From NCBI RefSeq assembly GCF_900142885.1, contig NZ_FRCL01000012.1, positions 1 through 64,000 on the forward strand: 64,000 bases of DNA, given 5' to 3'. This document shows positions 35,345 to 43,554 of the stretch, in pieces; the stretch's first letter is position 1; every line of letters begins with the position of its first letter. This stretch comes from Flavobacterium xinjiangense (lineage in GTDB: Bacteria > Bacteroidota > Bacteroidia > Flavobacteriales > Flavobacteriaceae). A model generated the notes under the pieces. That model was not told where the DNA came from, did no database searches, and was given only the letters and a program-made list of their open reading frames with translations. The translations under genes were made by a program, and so were the position numbers.

Positions 35345-35998
35345 ATGAGTGCTCTTAAAAATATCTTTGTAGGTCTTCTGGTGAGTTTTATTGGCTCAAT
35401 TCCACTTGGGTATTTAAACATTATTGGCTTCGAAATTTATTCGAAATTTGGAATAAAGAGCTTGATTTTTTATTTGCTGGGCGTTATTTCTGTTGAGGTT
35501 TTTGTGATTTATTTCACTTTGATTTTTGCTGAAAAACTTGTCAGTAATAAAAAACTCATGAAGGCTATTGATTATTTTGCTATTGTGTTTCTTTTTGTTC
35601 TGGCCTATTCTTTTTATGCTCGCGCTAATCAAACCAGCGGGAGTCAAAATGATTTAGAAAAATATATTATGTATTCTCCTTATCTTATAGGCTTGCTTCT
35701 TAATTGTGTTAACTTTCTGCAATTCCCATTTTGGACGGGGTGGAATCTTTATTTAATGAACGGAAACTATATTGAAGTCGAAAATAAATTGAAATACTTT
35801 TACGTTGCAGGAACTGCAACAGGCACATTTTTAGGGATGTTAATATTGGTTTTGATTTTAAATAATCTGTCTCAAAATACTACTTTCTTTTCTCAATATG
35901 TAATACCGGTAATTATTCCTTTATTTTTCATAGTTTTAGCTTTTATTCAAATGTATAAAGTCTATAGAAAATATTTTAAAGTTAAAGGTGGGATTTAA
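35345..35998 (+). CDS. LysE-like amino-acid/small-molecule exporter
   Basis: 217-residue integral membrane protein with about six hydrophobic helices (near 5-27, 38-62, 70-90, 108-125, 145-168, 180-203). The first helix has FIGSIPLGYLNIIG, resembling the G-x-x-P-G-P start of LysE/RhtB exporters, with a further Pro-Asn pair typical of the family. It begins 4 bp after the ATP-grasp stop and closes the collinear run that starts at the Crp/Fnr gene. Cargo unknown. Family assignment is moderate because flavobacterial members diverge strongly from LysE. Confidence 0.68.
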   Translation: MSALKNIFVGLLVSFIGSIPLGYLNIIGFEIYSKFGIKSLIFYLLGVISVEVFVIYFTLIFAEKLVSNKKLMKAIDYFAIVFLFVLAYSFYARANQTSGSQNDLEKYIMYSPYLIGLLLNCVNFLQFPFWTGWNLYLMNGNYIEVENKLKYFYVAGTATGTFLGMLILVLILNNLSQNTTFFSQYVIPVIIPLFFIVLAFIQMYKVYRKYFKVKGGI

Positions 35999-36036
35999 GC
36001 AGTTCCATTATAATTTAAGATAGTAAATATCCAATT

Positions 36037-37014
36037 ATGAAAAAAACACTTCTATTAGTTTCGTTAGTTATTTTTGGTTGTAAACCAACTTCTAGGCTAT
36101 TATCTGAATCATCAACAAAAAATCCACAGACACCAGTAGAGGTTACTTATAAAGTGAAAGAAAATGCAGTTGCAGAAACATTAAAATATTTAACTTCAGA
36201 TGAATTAGAAGGCAGGGAAACGGGAACTAAGGGAATGGTAAAAGCAGCCGATTATTTAGAACAGTTTTTCAAAGACAATAAGGTAAGGCCGTATTTTAAA
36301 AGTTATAGAGATACGTTGTTTAATTTTAAAGAACCAGCCTATAATATTGTTGGTTATTTAGAAGGATCCGACCCAATTCTAAAAAAAGAATTCGTTGTCA
36401 TAAGTGGGCATTACGATCATATAGGAATTGATAAAAAAGGTTTAAATGGTGATTTTATAAATAATGGTGCCAATGATGATGCTTCCGGAACAACTGCTGT
36501 GGCTGAAATGGCCAAATATTTCAGTATTACAAAATCAAATAAAAGAAGTGTACTTTTCGTATTCTTTGTAGGGGAAGAAAAAGGATTGTTGGGTTCTAAA
36601 CATTTAGCCAAAAAACTAAAAGCACAAAATTTCAATTTATATGCGCAGTTTAATATTGAGATGATTGGAGTGCCAATGAAAAGAGATTATCTAGCTTATA
36701 TCACTGGTTTTGACAAGTCGAATATGGCCGGTAAAATAAATGAGTACACAGGAAAAAACACCATTGGTTTTCTACCTAAAGAGGCCGAGTATCAATTGTT
36801 TTATAGATCTGATAATTACTCTTTTTACGATGTTTTCAAGGTTCCTTGTCAATCGGTAAGTACGTTCGATTTTGAGAATTTCGAATTTTACCATCACGTT
36901 TCTGATGAGTTTAAAGCCATGGATATTCACCATATGACTTCGTTTATTCAGGAATTATTGCCTGCTATAACGCAAATGGCCAATACTCCAACACATGAAA
37001 TTCATATGAATTAG
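36037..37014 (+). CDS. M28 family zinc metallopeptidase (lipoprotein)
   Basis: 325-residue exported aminopeptidase-type enzyme. A lipobox (VIFGC, Cys15) suggests a lipoprotein. The M28 zinc ligands are visible: ISGHYDHIG (about 124-132, His and Asp), NGANDDASGTTAVAEM (bridging Asp), FFVGEEKGLLG (catalytic Glu and ligand Glu), IEMIGVP and FYHHVSDE (last His). It probably trims peptides at the cell surface or in the periplasm. It lies 38 bp after the LysE-like gene and may belong to the same transcript; it is convergent with the GNAT gene, 6 bp apart and without a hairpin between. Confidence 0.9.
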   Translation: MKKTLLLVSLVIFGCKPTSRLLSESSTKNPQTPVEVTYKVKENAVAETLKYLTSDELEGRETGTKGMVKAADYLEQFFKDNKVRPYFKSYRDTLFNFKEPAYNIVGYLEGSDPILKKEFVVISGHYDHIGIDKKGLNGDFINNGANDDASGTTAVAEMAKYFSITKSNKRSVLFVFFVGEEKGLLGSKHLAKKLKAQNFNLYAQFNIEMIGVPMKRDYLAYITGFDKSNMAGKINEYTGKNTIGFLPKEAEYQLFYRSDNYSFYDVFKVPCQSVSTFDFENFEFYHHVSDEFKAMDIHHMTSFIQELLPAITQMANTPTHEIHMN

Positions 37015-37020
37015 TGAATC

Positions 37021-37590
37021 TTAAGAAACAGGCTGATTCATATCATAAGCTAAAATAAAATAGTTGTTTTTGTTGAATTGAAAATCAGCAATAATAGTCC
37101 ATTTTAATTTTTCGGCATGGGCTTTTGTAGAAGGGATATTAGTTTTGTTGATAAAGGTCAAAGCCAATGGATATCTTTTTACAATATGAGTTCTCATGAA
37201 TTCGAAAAGTGGCTTTATTAATCCTTTCCCTCGATATGCTTTATGAATACATATGGGACCGTATTGAAAGCTATTGGTTGTTGTGATGTCGAAATCTAAA
37301 AATTTAAGATCAGGAAATAGCGTAGTCATATAGTTGAATATAGGCCATTGGTTGAAGAAGTCCCAGCCACCTGCAAAAATATAAGCAATGATTTTATTGT
37401 TGTCTTTAGCAAGAAATAAACCTTCCTGTGCTATGACTTCAGTTAATTGAGGAATGGAAAATGGCGTGGTTACAAATCCTGAAGCTTTTTCTTCTTCGGA
37501 TAAATTTGAGACCAAATAGAGTTCTTGTAGCGCCAATATGCCATCGATATCACGTAGTTTTGCAACTTCTAATTGTATATTTTCGATCAT
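37021..37590 (-). CDS. GNAT family N-acetyltransferase
   Basis: 189-residue acetyltransferase. The acetyl-CoA binding stretch is PICIHKAYRGKGLIKPLFEF (about 112-131) with the R-G-x-G turn in YRGKGL. The N-terminal part (EVAKLRDIDGILALQELYL) and C-terminal FNKNNYFILAYD are typical strands of the fold. Substrate unknown. A single gene convergent with the M28 peptidase. Confidence 0.82.
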   Translation of the reverse strand: MIENIQLEVAKLRDIDGILALQELYLVSNLSEEEKASGFVTTPFSIPQLTEVIAQEGLFLAKDNNKIIAYIFAGGWDFFNQWPIFNYMTTLFPDLKFLDFDITTTNSFQYGPICIHKAYRGKGLIKPLFEFMRTHIVKRYPLALTFINKTNIPSTKAHAEKLKWTIIADFQFNKNNYFILAYDMNQPVS

Positions 37591-37719
37591 TTTCTAAGAT
37601 ATTGATTCAATTATTTTTCAAAACAAAAATAAGGAAAATTACAGGGATCTTGATTTTATATTAGAAAGAATCCTTAGTGTAAAATGGTATTTTTTGACGT
37701 TTTTGTTTATTTTTGCTAT

Positions 37720-38397
37720 ATGAAAAATATCATTGTAACCGGCACAAGTAGAGGAATAGGTTTCGAGTTAGCATTGCAGTTCGCCAATGCTGGACATCAG
37801 GTTCTAGCCATTTCCAGAAAAACTCCACAAGAATTAATTGACAACGAAAATATCACTTGTCTTTCTGTTGATTTGTCAAATGAATCTGAATTAGAAAAAG
37901 TAGAATCATTTCTTTCTTCTTCCTGGAAAAAAGTAGATGCGATTGTTCATAATGCAGGAAGTTTATTGCTAAAATCTTTTTCTGAAACTACTCAGGAAGA
38001 TTTCGAAAACATTTATAAAGTAAATGTTTTTGGGGTTGCTAATTTGACACGTATTTGCTTGCCTTATTTGCTAAAAGGAAGCCATGTAGTTACCATAAGT
38101 TCTATGGGTGGAATTCAAGGAAGTTTAAAATTTGCTGGACTTTCAGCATATAGTTCGAGTAAAGGAGCAGTAATTACATTATCTGAATTACTAGCCGAAG
38201 AATACAAAGAACGTGGAATTTCTTTTAATGTTTTGGCGTTAGGTTCCGTTCAAACAGAAATGTTAGCGGAAGCTTTTCCAGGCTATCAAGCTCCAATATC
38301 TGCGAGTGAAATGGCAGATTATATTTTTAATTTTACGCTGACCGGGAATAAATATTTCAACGGAAAAGTATTGCAGGTGTCTTCTACCAATCCGTAA
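37720..38397 (+). CDS. short-chain dehydrogenase/reductase
   Basis: 225-residue NAD(P)-dependent SDR. Landmarks: TGTSRGIGFELAL (Gly-rich cofactor loop, 6-18), VHNAGS (about 78-83), SSMGGIQGS with the catalytic Ser, and YSSSKGAVI with the Tyr-x-x-x-Lys pair. I start at the ATG at 37720, directly before the first beta strand; the 12 codons upstream (from 37684) would add a hydrophobic leader not seen in SDRs. Substrate unknown. The SprT-like gene follows 23 bp later. Confidence 0.88.
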   Translation: MKNIIVTGTSRGIGFELALQFANAGHQVLAISRKTPQELIDNENITCLSVDLSNESELEKVESFLSSSWKKVDAIVHNAGSLLLKSFSETTQEDFENIYKVNVFGVANLTRICLPYLLKGSHVVTISSMGGIQGSLKFAGLSAYSSSKGAVITLSELLAEEYKERGISFNVLALGSVQTEMLAEAFPGYQAPISASEMADYIFNFTLTGNKYFNGKVLQVSSTNP

Positions 38398-38420
38398 CTT
38401 AGAGTTGTAAATTTTAAGTT

Positions 38421-39023
38421 ATGAGCGAAACACTTTCAAGATATTTACCGGAACATGCCGTAAAACCCGTTTTTGAACTTATCGTTGCCAATCAGGTGCA
38501 TCTTAAGATTGTAAACGAAAGGCAAACACGTCATGGAGATTATCGAAAAGGCTTGAGTGGGAAACACGAAATCACGGTCAATTCAAACCTTAATAAATAT
38601 AAATTTCTAATTACGCTGATACATGAAATCTCGCATTTGGTAGCGTTTGAAAAATTCGGGCGAAACATAAAACCACATGGCAACGAATGGAAATATTCGT
38701 TTCAACGCTTGATGATTCCTTATATTCGTCCAGAGATTTTCCCCAATCATTTATTGCCCTTATTGGCCAGACATTTCAAAAATCCAACAGCCAGTAGCGA
38801 TACTGATGCTACGTTGGCTTTGGCACTGAAACAATTTGACCAGCAAAATGATAAAAATTATGTGTTTGAGATTCCTTATGGAAGTGTTTTTAGGATTCAA
38901 AACGGAAAAATTTTCAAGAAAATAGCCATCAGAACTAAGCGGTTTGAATGTTTGGAAATAAGTTCTGGAAAAACATATTTATTCAATCCTAATGCTGAGG
39001 TCGAGTTATTAAAATCCAGTTAA
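38421..39023 (+). CDS. SprT-like zinc metalloprotease-domain protein
   Basis: 200-residue protein of the SprT/Spartan type. The zinc motif is LIHEISHLVAFEKFG (HExxH, near 73-87) with a third ligand in PHGNEW. The central and C-terminal parts lack the long tail of eukaryotic SPRTN. Roles of bacterial SprT-like proteins are unclear, though relatives cut DNA-protein cross-links. It is downstream of the SDR in one run and convergent with the ABC transporter genes (12 bp apart). Confidence 0.82.
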   Translation: MSETLSRYLPEHAVKPVFELIVANQVHLKIVNERQTRHGDYRKGLSGKHEITVNSNLNKYKFLITLIHEISHLVAFEKFGRNIKPHGNEWKYSFQRLMIPYIRPEIFPNHLLPLLARHFKNPTASSDTDATLALALKQFDQQNDKNYVFEIPYGSVFRIQNGKIFKKIAIRTKRFECLEISSGKTYLFNPNAEVELLKSS

Positions 39024-39035
39024 ATGGGTAAGTGT

Positions 39036-39797
39036 TTACTCTTTCAAATACGCTTCACGAACTTTCTTGAATAAATTAGAAGAATAAACAAAGGCTACAA
39101 CTGCTTCGTTATCCGTTCTGAAAATTTCTTCTTTGGTTCCTTCCCAAGCTTTTAAACCGTCTTTTAGGAATAAGATTTTCTCTCCAATTTCCATCACGGA
39201 GTTCATGTCATGAGTGTTTATAACGGTAGTGATATTGTACTCTTCGGTAATTTCTTTGATGAGGTTGTCAATCAATATGGCAGTATTTGGATCTAACCCT
39301 GAATTAGGTTCATCACAAAACAGATATTTTGGGTTGTTCACAATAGCACGGGCGATCGCTACCCGTTTTTGCATTCCTCCCGAAATCTCCGATGGTAATT
39401 TTTTGTGAGCGTCAGTAAGATTGACTCTTTTTAATACAAAGTCTACTCTTTCCTGAATTTTTTTATTGTTGTCTTTGGTAAACATTTTTAATGGAAAGCC
39501 TACGTTTTCTGCTACAGTCATAGAGTCAAACAACGCACTTCCCTGAAAAACCATTCCTATTTCAGTTCGTAGTTCTCGTTTTTCATCTGCGTTTAAGTCG
39601 CGATATACTCTTCCGTCAAAACAAATCGTTCCGGATTCTGGTTGATGAATACCGAGAAGACTTTTTAGCAGAACTGTTTTACCTGATCCACTTTGTCCTA
39701 TAATTAAATTTGTTTTTCCAGTTTCAAAAACTGTCGAAACGCCTTTAAGGATTTTGATGTCACCAAATGATTTTTCTACGTTTTTTACTTCTATCAT
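39036..39797 (-). CDS. Mla-type lipid ABC transporter ATPase (MlaF-like)
   Basis: 253-residue ABC ATPase: Walker A GQSGSGKTVLL (near 35-45), signature SGGMQKRVAIARA, Walker B YLFCDEPNSGLDP, and the switch His in NTHDMNS. The order of motifs and SGGMQ signature match MlaF/Ttg2A, which power phospholipid movement between membranes. The ATG at 39797 overlaps the permease stop by one base (TAATG), giving translational coupling; a longer frame to 39857 would run inside the permease gene and is rejected. No MlaD (MCE) gene is adjacent. Confidence 0.9.
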   Translation of the reverse strand: MIEVKNVEKSFGDIKILKGVSTVFETGKTNLIIGQSGSGKTVLLKSLLGIHQPESGTICFDGRVYRDLNADEKRELRTEIGMVFQGSALFDSMTVAENVGFPLKMFTKDNNKKIQERVDFVLKRVNLTDAHKKLPSEISGGMQKRVAIARAIVNNPKYLFCDEPNSGLDPNTAILIDNLIKEITEEYNITTVINTHDMNSVMEIGEKILFLKDGLKAWEGTKEEIFRTDNEAVVAFVYSSNLFKKVREAYLKE

Positions 39798-40543
39798 TAC
39801 GTTAATAGTAATTGTGTTAAAATATAATTCATCAAAATTATGGTCACTGAGGTCCAAACAAAGGAAACCGTACTTGCTTTCCCTACTTCCAGTGCGCCAC
39901 CTTTCATGTAATACCCATGAAATGATGGGATCGTAGCTAATAATAAAGCAAAGATGAAGGTCTTTATGAACGCGTAAGCAATATGAAAGGGGATAAACTC
40001 TCGTTGTATACCGTCTATAAATTCGCCACTGCTTCCAAAACCGCCATAAACGCTAGCAATATACCCTCCAAGGATACCAAGAAACATGGCAATCCCAATT
40101 AGAAACGGATATAATAATAATGCCATTAGTTTAGGGAAAACCAGATAGTTTAGGGAATTTACTCCCATTACTTCCAGTGCGTCAATTTGTTCAGTTACCC
40201 TCATTGTACCAATACTGGAGGTAATGAAGGATCCCATTTTTCCGGCCATTACTACTGAAATAAATGTAGGTGCAAATTCTAAAATGATGGACTGCCTCGT
40301 TGCATAACCAATAAGGTATTTAGGAATTAATGGATTAGTCAAGTTCAGTGCAGTTTGTATGGCAACAACTCCTCCTACGAAAAAGGAAATGAATGCTACA
40401 ATACCAAGAGAACCAATTATTAAATCGTCGATTTCCTTAAAAATAAGATTTTTCATAACGGACCATTTAGTCTGTTTATTGAAAATTTCTTTCATCATTA
40501 AGCAGTATCTTCCTATCTGCGTTATATATCTTAGGAGCATCAT
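39797..40543 (-). CDS. Mla-type lipid ABC transporter permease (MlaE-like)
   Basis: 248-residue permease of the MlaE family with about five membrane segments. Landmarks: VGGVVAIQTALNL (about 55-67), FAPTFISVVMAGKMGSFITSSIG and EQIDALEVMGVN, the coupling-helix region, then FPKLMALLLYPFLIG. Partners the MlaF-like ATPase, whose start overlaps its stop. Together they should shuttle phospholipids for outer-membrane asymmetry. The MCE-domain substrate protein is not in this window. Confidence 0.9.
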   Translation of the reverse strand: MMLLRYITQIGRYCLMMKEIFNKQTKWSVMKNLIFKEIDDLIIGSLGIVAFISFFVGGVVAIQTALNLTNPLIPKYLIGYATRQSIILEFAPTFISVVMAGKMGSFITSSIGTMRVTEQIDALEVMGVNSLNYLVFPKLMALLLYPFLIGIAMFLGILGGYIASVYGGFGSSGEFIDGIQREFIPFHIAYAFIKTFIFALLLATIPSFHGYYMKGGALEVGKASTVSFVWTSVTIILMNYILTQLLLT

Positions 40544-40612
40544 AGTTTTTGAAATATTGGCTAAATTACGAAAATACTTAGCAGTTAAAAGTTTTCAATT
40601 AGGTGTTTTTCG

Positions 40613-41461
40613 TTAGAAAAGTTTTTCTTTCATTTTCTGTAAACGATATTTCCTTATGAATTTTGCTTGTTCTGGAGTTACCAATAGAGGAGTTTTAGCC
40701 GATTTGGCTTTTACGAAACCTTTTATGTAATCCAAAAATAGAAAAGGCTTTTTCTTCATCAGTGCCAGTTTTGCCGAAGCAATTGATGTGATTAAAAATC
40801 CGTAGCCTAAGGTGTAAAATGCTTCGCCTTGTTTGTAACGGGCTGTTTTATTATAATTCGCTCCAGTTGGTTTTAAGTGTTTTACGATAAGAGAAGAGTC
40901 TGTGACTACTTTCCAGTCATAAAATTTAGATAATAATTCGTCAACGGTATCCCAACCCATTGCAGGTTTTAAGTTTCCTATTTGTTGAAAACACGCTTTT
41001 CGATAGGCTTTGAATGCACCACGGATATGGTCTTTATCAGTTAAGTTTTCCAGTATCCATTCGCCATTTTTTTCAATGTAAGCAAATCCGCCAGCCATTC
41101 CTATTGCAGCATCTTTTTCGAAAATGTTTAAAACAGTTTCGAAGTAATTTGCGGGTAAAATTAAGTCGGCATCCAGTTTTACGATAACGTCATAATTTTC
41201 ATCTAGTGTTTCGTAGCCTTTATGGAAAGCCTGAATTACTTTACTTCCAGGTAAATGTATTGCCTCGGAAGTTTTGTTTACCAAAGTAATAAACGGATTT
41301 TCTTTGGCGAAAGCCGTTACAATTTCGGCCGTTTTATCAGTAGAATTATCATTGACAACAACTACTTTTTTGGGTAAAACAGTCTGTGAAATCAAAGAAT
41401 TCAATGTCAAAGCAATAAATGCTTCTTCATTATGTGCCGGAATGACAATATAATAATTCAT
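40613..41461 (-). CDS. family 2 glycosyltransferase
   Basis: 282-residue GT-A transferase. Visible: VIPAHNEEAFIALTLNSL (start), NDNSTDKTAEIV, and DADLILPANYF (about 118-128) with the metal-binding Asp pair; then GWDTVDELLSKFYDW and KHLKPTGAN. No membrane helix is seen, so it acts in the cytoplasm on an activated sugar. Its start overlaps the stop of the methyltransferase gene by one base (TAATG), so the two are coupled, probably in glycan or lipid-linked sugar synthesis. Acceptor unknown. Confidence 0.85.
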   Translation of the reverse strand: MNYYIVIPAHNEEAFIALTLNSLISQTVLPKKVVVVNDNSTDKTAEIVTAFAKENPFITLVNKTSEAIHLPGSKVIQAFHKGYETLDENYDVIVKLDADLILPANYFETVLNIFEKDAAIGMAGGFAYIEKNGEWILENLTDKDHIRGAFKAYRKACFQQIGNLKPAMGWDTVDELLSKFYDWKVVTDSSLIVKHLKPTGANYNKTARYKQGEAFYTLGYGFLITSIASAKLALMKKKPFLFLDYIKGFVKAKSAKTPLLVTPEQAKFIRKYRLQKMKEKLF

Positions 41462-41985
41462 TATTTTATTTTTTCAGCGTAAATGATGTAATACCTATTC
41501 GTAAAATAACGCAATAAGGGACGAAGACCAAATTTTTTAACTGGATTTGTCCACTGCTCTCTGTCGATAATTTTCCATCCTGTTTTCTCTAAGAGCCAAT
41601 CTAATTGCCAATCTTCAAACTCATGGTAATGTCTGTCCCACATATCTGTTTTGCTGCGATAGGCTGGTGAAAACCACAAACGCATGGGAATAGATATAAA
41701 AAGTTTGTCTGATTTTATTTCTTTTAAAATAGTATACGGATTAAGTAAATGTTCGAAAATTTCAAAAGCAGTAACTACATCCGTTTTGTCTGATTGAAAT
41801 ACAGTTTGATTATTGTCTAAGTCTTCTCCAGTTGTATTTTTAACGCAAAATCCTTCCTTTTTCATGATTTTAGAAAAGGGATTTTCTACGCCTAAATCTA
41901 ATATGGTTTCTGAAGTTGAAGTATGTTTTTTTAGAAATTCTAAAGTATGTTTGAATCTTTTATTTGGAAACGTTTTTTCGTACAT
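41461..41985 (-). CDS. class I SAM-dependent methyltransferase
   Basis: 174-residue methyltransferase. Motif I is ILDLGVENPFSKI (about 30-42, a variant of the D-x-G loop), followed by the VTAFEIFEHLLNPY motif seen in class I enzymes and ISIPMRLWF. I start at the ATG at 41985; the frame extends to 42006 but that start lies within an upstream promoter-like region. Overlapping the GT2 gene, it may methylate a sugar or lipid carrier. Exact acceptor unknown. Confidence 0.72.
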   Translation of the reverse strand: MYEKTFPNKRFKHTLEFLKKHTSTSETILDLGVENPFSKIMKKEGFCVKNTTGEDLDNNQTVFQSDKTDVVTAFEIFEHLLNPYTILKEIKSDKLFISIPMRLWFSPAYRSKTDMWDRHYHEFEDWQLDWLLEKTGWKIIDREQWTNPVKKFGLRPLLRYFTNRYYIIYAEKIK

Positions 41986-42019
41986 TTTTTTATTTTTTAA
42001 CGGCAAGGACGCAAAGGTA

Positions 42020-42027
42020 CAAAGATA
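42020..42027 (-). promoter_or_regulatory. candidate -7 element of the methyltransferase-GT2 operon
   Basis: TATCTTTG (minus strand), followed directly by a second copy-like TACCTTTG at 42019-42012. Transcription from about 42013 would give a short leader before the ATG at 41985. No clear -33 box. Confidence 0.4.
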
Positions 42028-42047
42028 TGTTTCTTTTTTGCAGAATT

Positions 42048-42194
42048 TTTAGCCCGGATAGCAACGAGAAAGCCCACGACTTAAAAAATGTAGTTTTTAT
42101 TAGCTTAAAAAAGCGACGGAAAGAAGCTCTTTTTAAGGTTTAGAAAAACACATTTTTTAAGTGTGGACTTGAAGTGTATAGCTGGATTAGCTCC
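42048..42194 (-). repeat. structured intergenic element, copy 1 (after the ketosynthase gene)
   Basis: 147 bp starting 9 bp after the ketosynthase stop codon. It aligns along its length with the element at 58261-58403: conserved ends (GGAGC-AATCCAGCT-TACA-T-CAAGTCC, then TTGC-ATC-GGGCTAAA) and a conserved centre (AAAA-GAGCTTC, then GTCGCT-TTTTA). An outer stem pairs CTTAAAAAATGTGTTTTTCT with AATAAAAACTACATTTTTTAAG, and an inner hairpin has an 11-nt loop TTCTTTCCGTC. Function unknown; see findings. Confidence 0.75.
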
Positions 42195-42202
42195 AAATAA
42201 TA

Positions 42203-43261
42203 TTAATATCTGTAAACAAATGCATTAACATTCATTCCTGCTCCAACGGATGCAAAAAGTAAAATATCTCCTTTTTCTATCGATTGGTTTTCTATTTCCC
42301 CGCGAATTAACAAGTCGAAAAGGGTAGGAACGGTTGCAACACTGCTGTTTCCCAGTTCATGAATGCTCATAGGCATGATGTCTTGAGGAACCGGTCTGTC
42401 GTGCAATTTATAAAAACGTTGGATGATAGCTTCATCCATTTTCTCGTTAGCTTGATGGATAAGGATTTTTTTAACTTCATCTATCTTAATACCGCTTTTA
42501 TCTAAACAACTTTTCATTGCTGCTGGTACTGTAGTTAAGGCGAATTCATAAATTTTACGTCCATACATTTTTATGTAGCGAATGTCTGGATCTAAATCTG
42601 GGTTGTATGATTTTCCAAAAAACAAATAATTGGCTTCGTCGTTAGCGTATGTACCACTTTCGTAGGAAAGCATTCCGGTTTCATCGTCCGAAGCTTCTAT
42701 TATTGCAGCTCCAGCACCATCTGAATAAATCATAGAGTCTCTGTCATGCTCATCAACTACTCTGGATAAGGTTTCAGAACCAATGACTAAACAACGTTTT
42801 GCCATCCCGGATGTGATAAAAGCATTTGCTTGAAGAACTCCTTCTATCCAGCCAGGGCAACCAAAAAGGATGTCGTAAGCAACGCATTTTGGATTTTTTA
42901 TTTGCAACTTATTCTTTACACGAGTCGCTAAACTTGGAAGCATATCAGATTGAATTGCTCCGTGTTTTACATCGCCAAAGTTGTGTGCAAAGATTATATA
43001 GTCTATGGTTTCAGGATCTATTCCTGCATTTTCTATTGCCTTTTGGGAAGCAAAAAAAGCTAGGTCGGAAGAATTTAAATGATCCTCGGCATAACGCCTG
43101 TGTTCGATGCCTGTTATTCCTTTGAATTTTTTGATTACTACTTCATTAGGGTAACCAAAAGCTGTTCCGTCTTCATTCAAAAAAACATGTTCACCAAAGT
43201 CTGTATTGCTTATTTTTTTCTCAGGAATATAACTTCCTATTCCAGTTATTTTTATTTTCAT
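42203..43261 (-). CDS. 3-oxoacyl-ACP synthase III-like ketosynthase
   Basis: 352-residue FabH-like thiolase-fold enzyme. The catalytic triad is visible: Cys135 in LFGCPGWIEG, His269 in LIHQANEKM and Asn305 in LGNSSVAT. The GTY-x-N and C-terminal LLFASVGAGMNVNAF stretch is typical. In Bacteroidetes such proteins initiate fatty-acid synthesis, or act in aryl-polyene or olefin-type condensations; here there is no adjacent fab or polyene cluster, so the primer substrate is open. It is monocistronic and followed by the structured element. A candidate promoter was not found. Confidence 0.88.
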   Translation of the reverse strand: MKIKITGIGSYIPEKKISNTDFGEHVFLNEDGTAFGYPNEVVIKKFKGITGIEHRRYAEDHLNSSDLAFFASQKAIENAGIDPETIDYIIFAHNFGDVKHGAIQSDMLPSLATRVKNKLQIKNPKCVAYDILFGCPGWIEGVLQANAFITSGMAKRCLVIGSETLSRVVDEHDRDSMIYSDGAGAAIIEASDDETGMLSYESGTYANDEANYLFFGKSYNPDLDPDIRYIKMYGRKIYEFALTTVPAAMKSCLDKSGIKIDEVKKILIHQANEKMDEAIIQRFYKLHDRPVPQDIMPMSIHELGNSSVATVPTLFDLLIRGEIENQSIEKGDILLFASVGAGMNVNAFVYRY

Positions 43262-43503
43262 CGGGTTGGTTTTCCAAAAATTCAGGCTAATTTAATCATA
43301 AATAAATTATTAGACTCACAAAATTTACTATGCGTGCATATAATTACGAAATAATAATTTATTGGCAAAAATATTAATTATTTCATTAGGAATTGCGAAA
43401 AATGATGCGATATTTATTTCCTAATTGTTGCAATTGGTAAAAAGGATATTTTTAAGAAAATGAATAAATCATTTTTTTTAAGTTTGAGTGTTTTTTTAAA
43501 TGA

Positions 43504-43539
43504 AAAAGAAATGTCCCGATTTCTCGAGACATTTCTTTT
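43504..43539 (-). terminator. terminator of gcvP
   Basis: 12-bp stem (43504-43515 with 43528-43539) and a 12-nt loop, T-rich on the minus strand. It lies 15 bp after the gcvP stop. Confidence 0.8.
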
Positions 43540-43554
43540 GAGTTAATTTCAAAA

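Noticed and set aside
37708..37715. TATTTTTG as an SDR promoter
   Set aside because: It lies only 4 bp before the ATG, so transcription would start inside the gene; no properly spaced -33 box.
39798..39857. Upstream start for the MlaF-like ATPase
   Set aside because: The added 20 residues are encoded inside the permease gene, and homologues begin at the ATG that overlaps the permease stop (TAATG).
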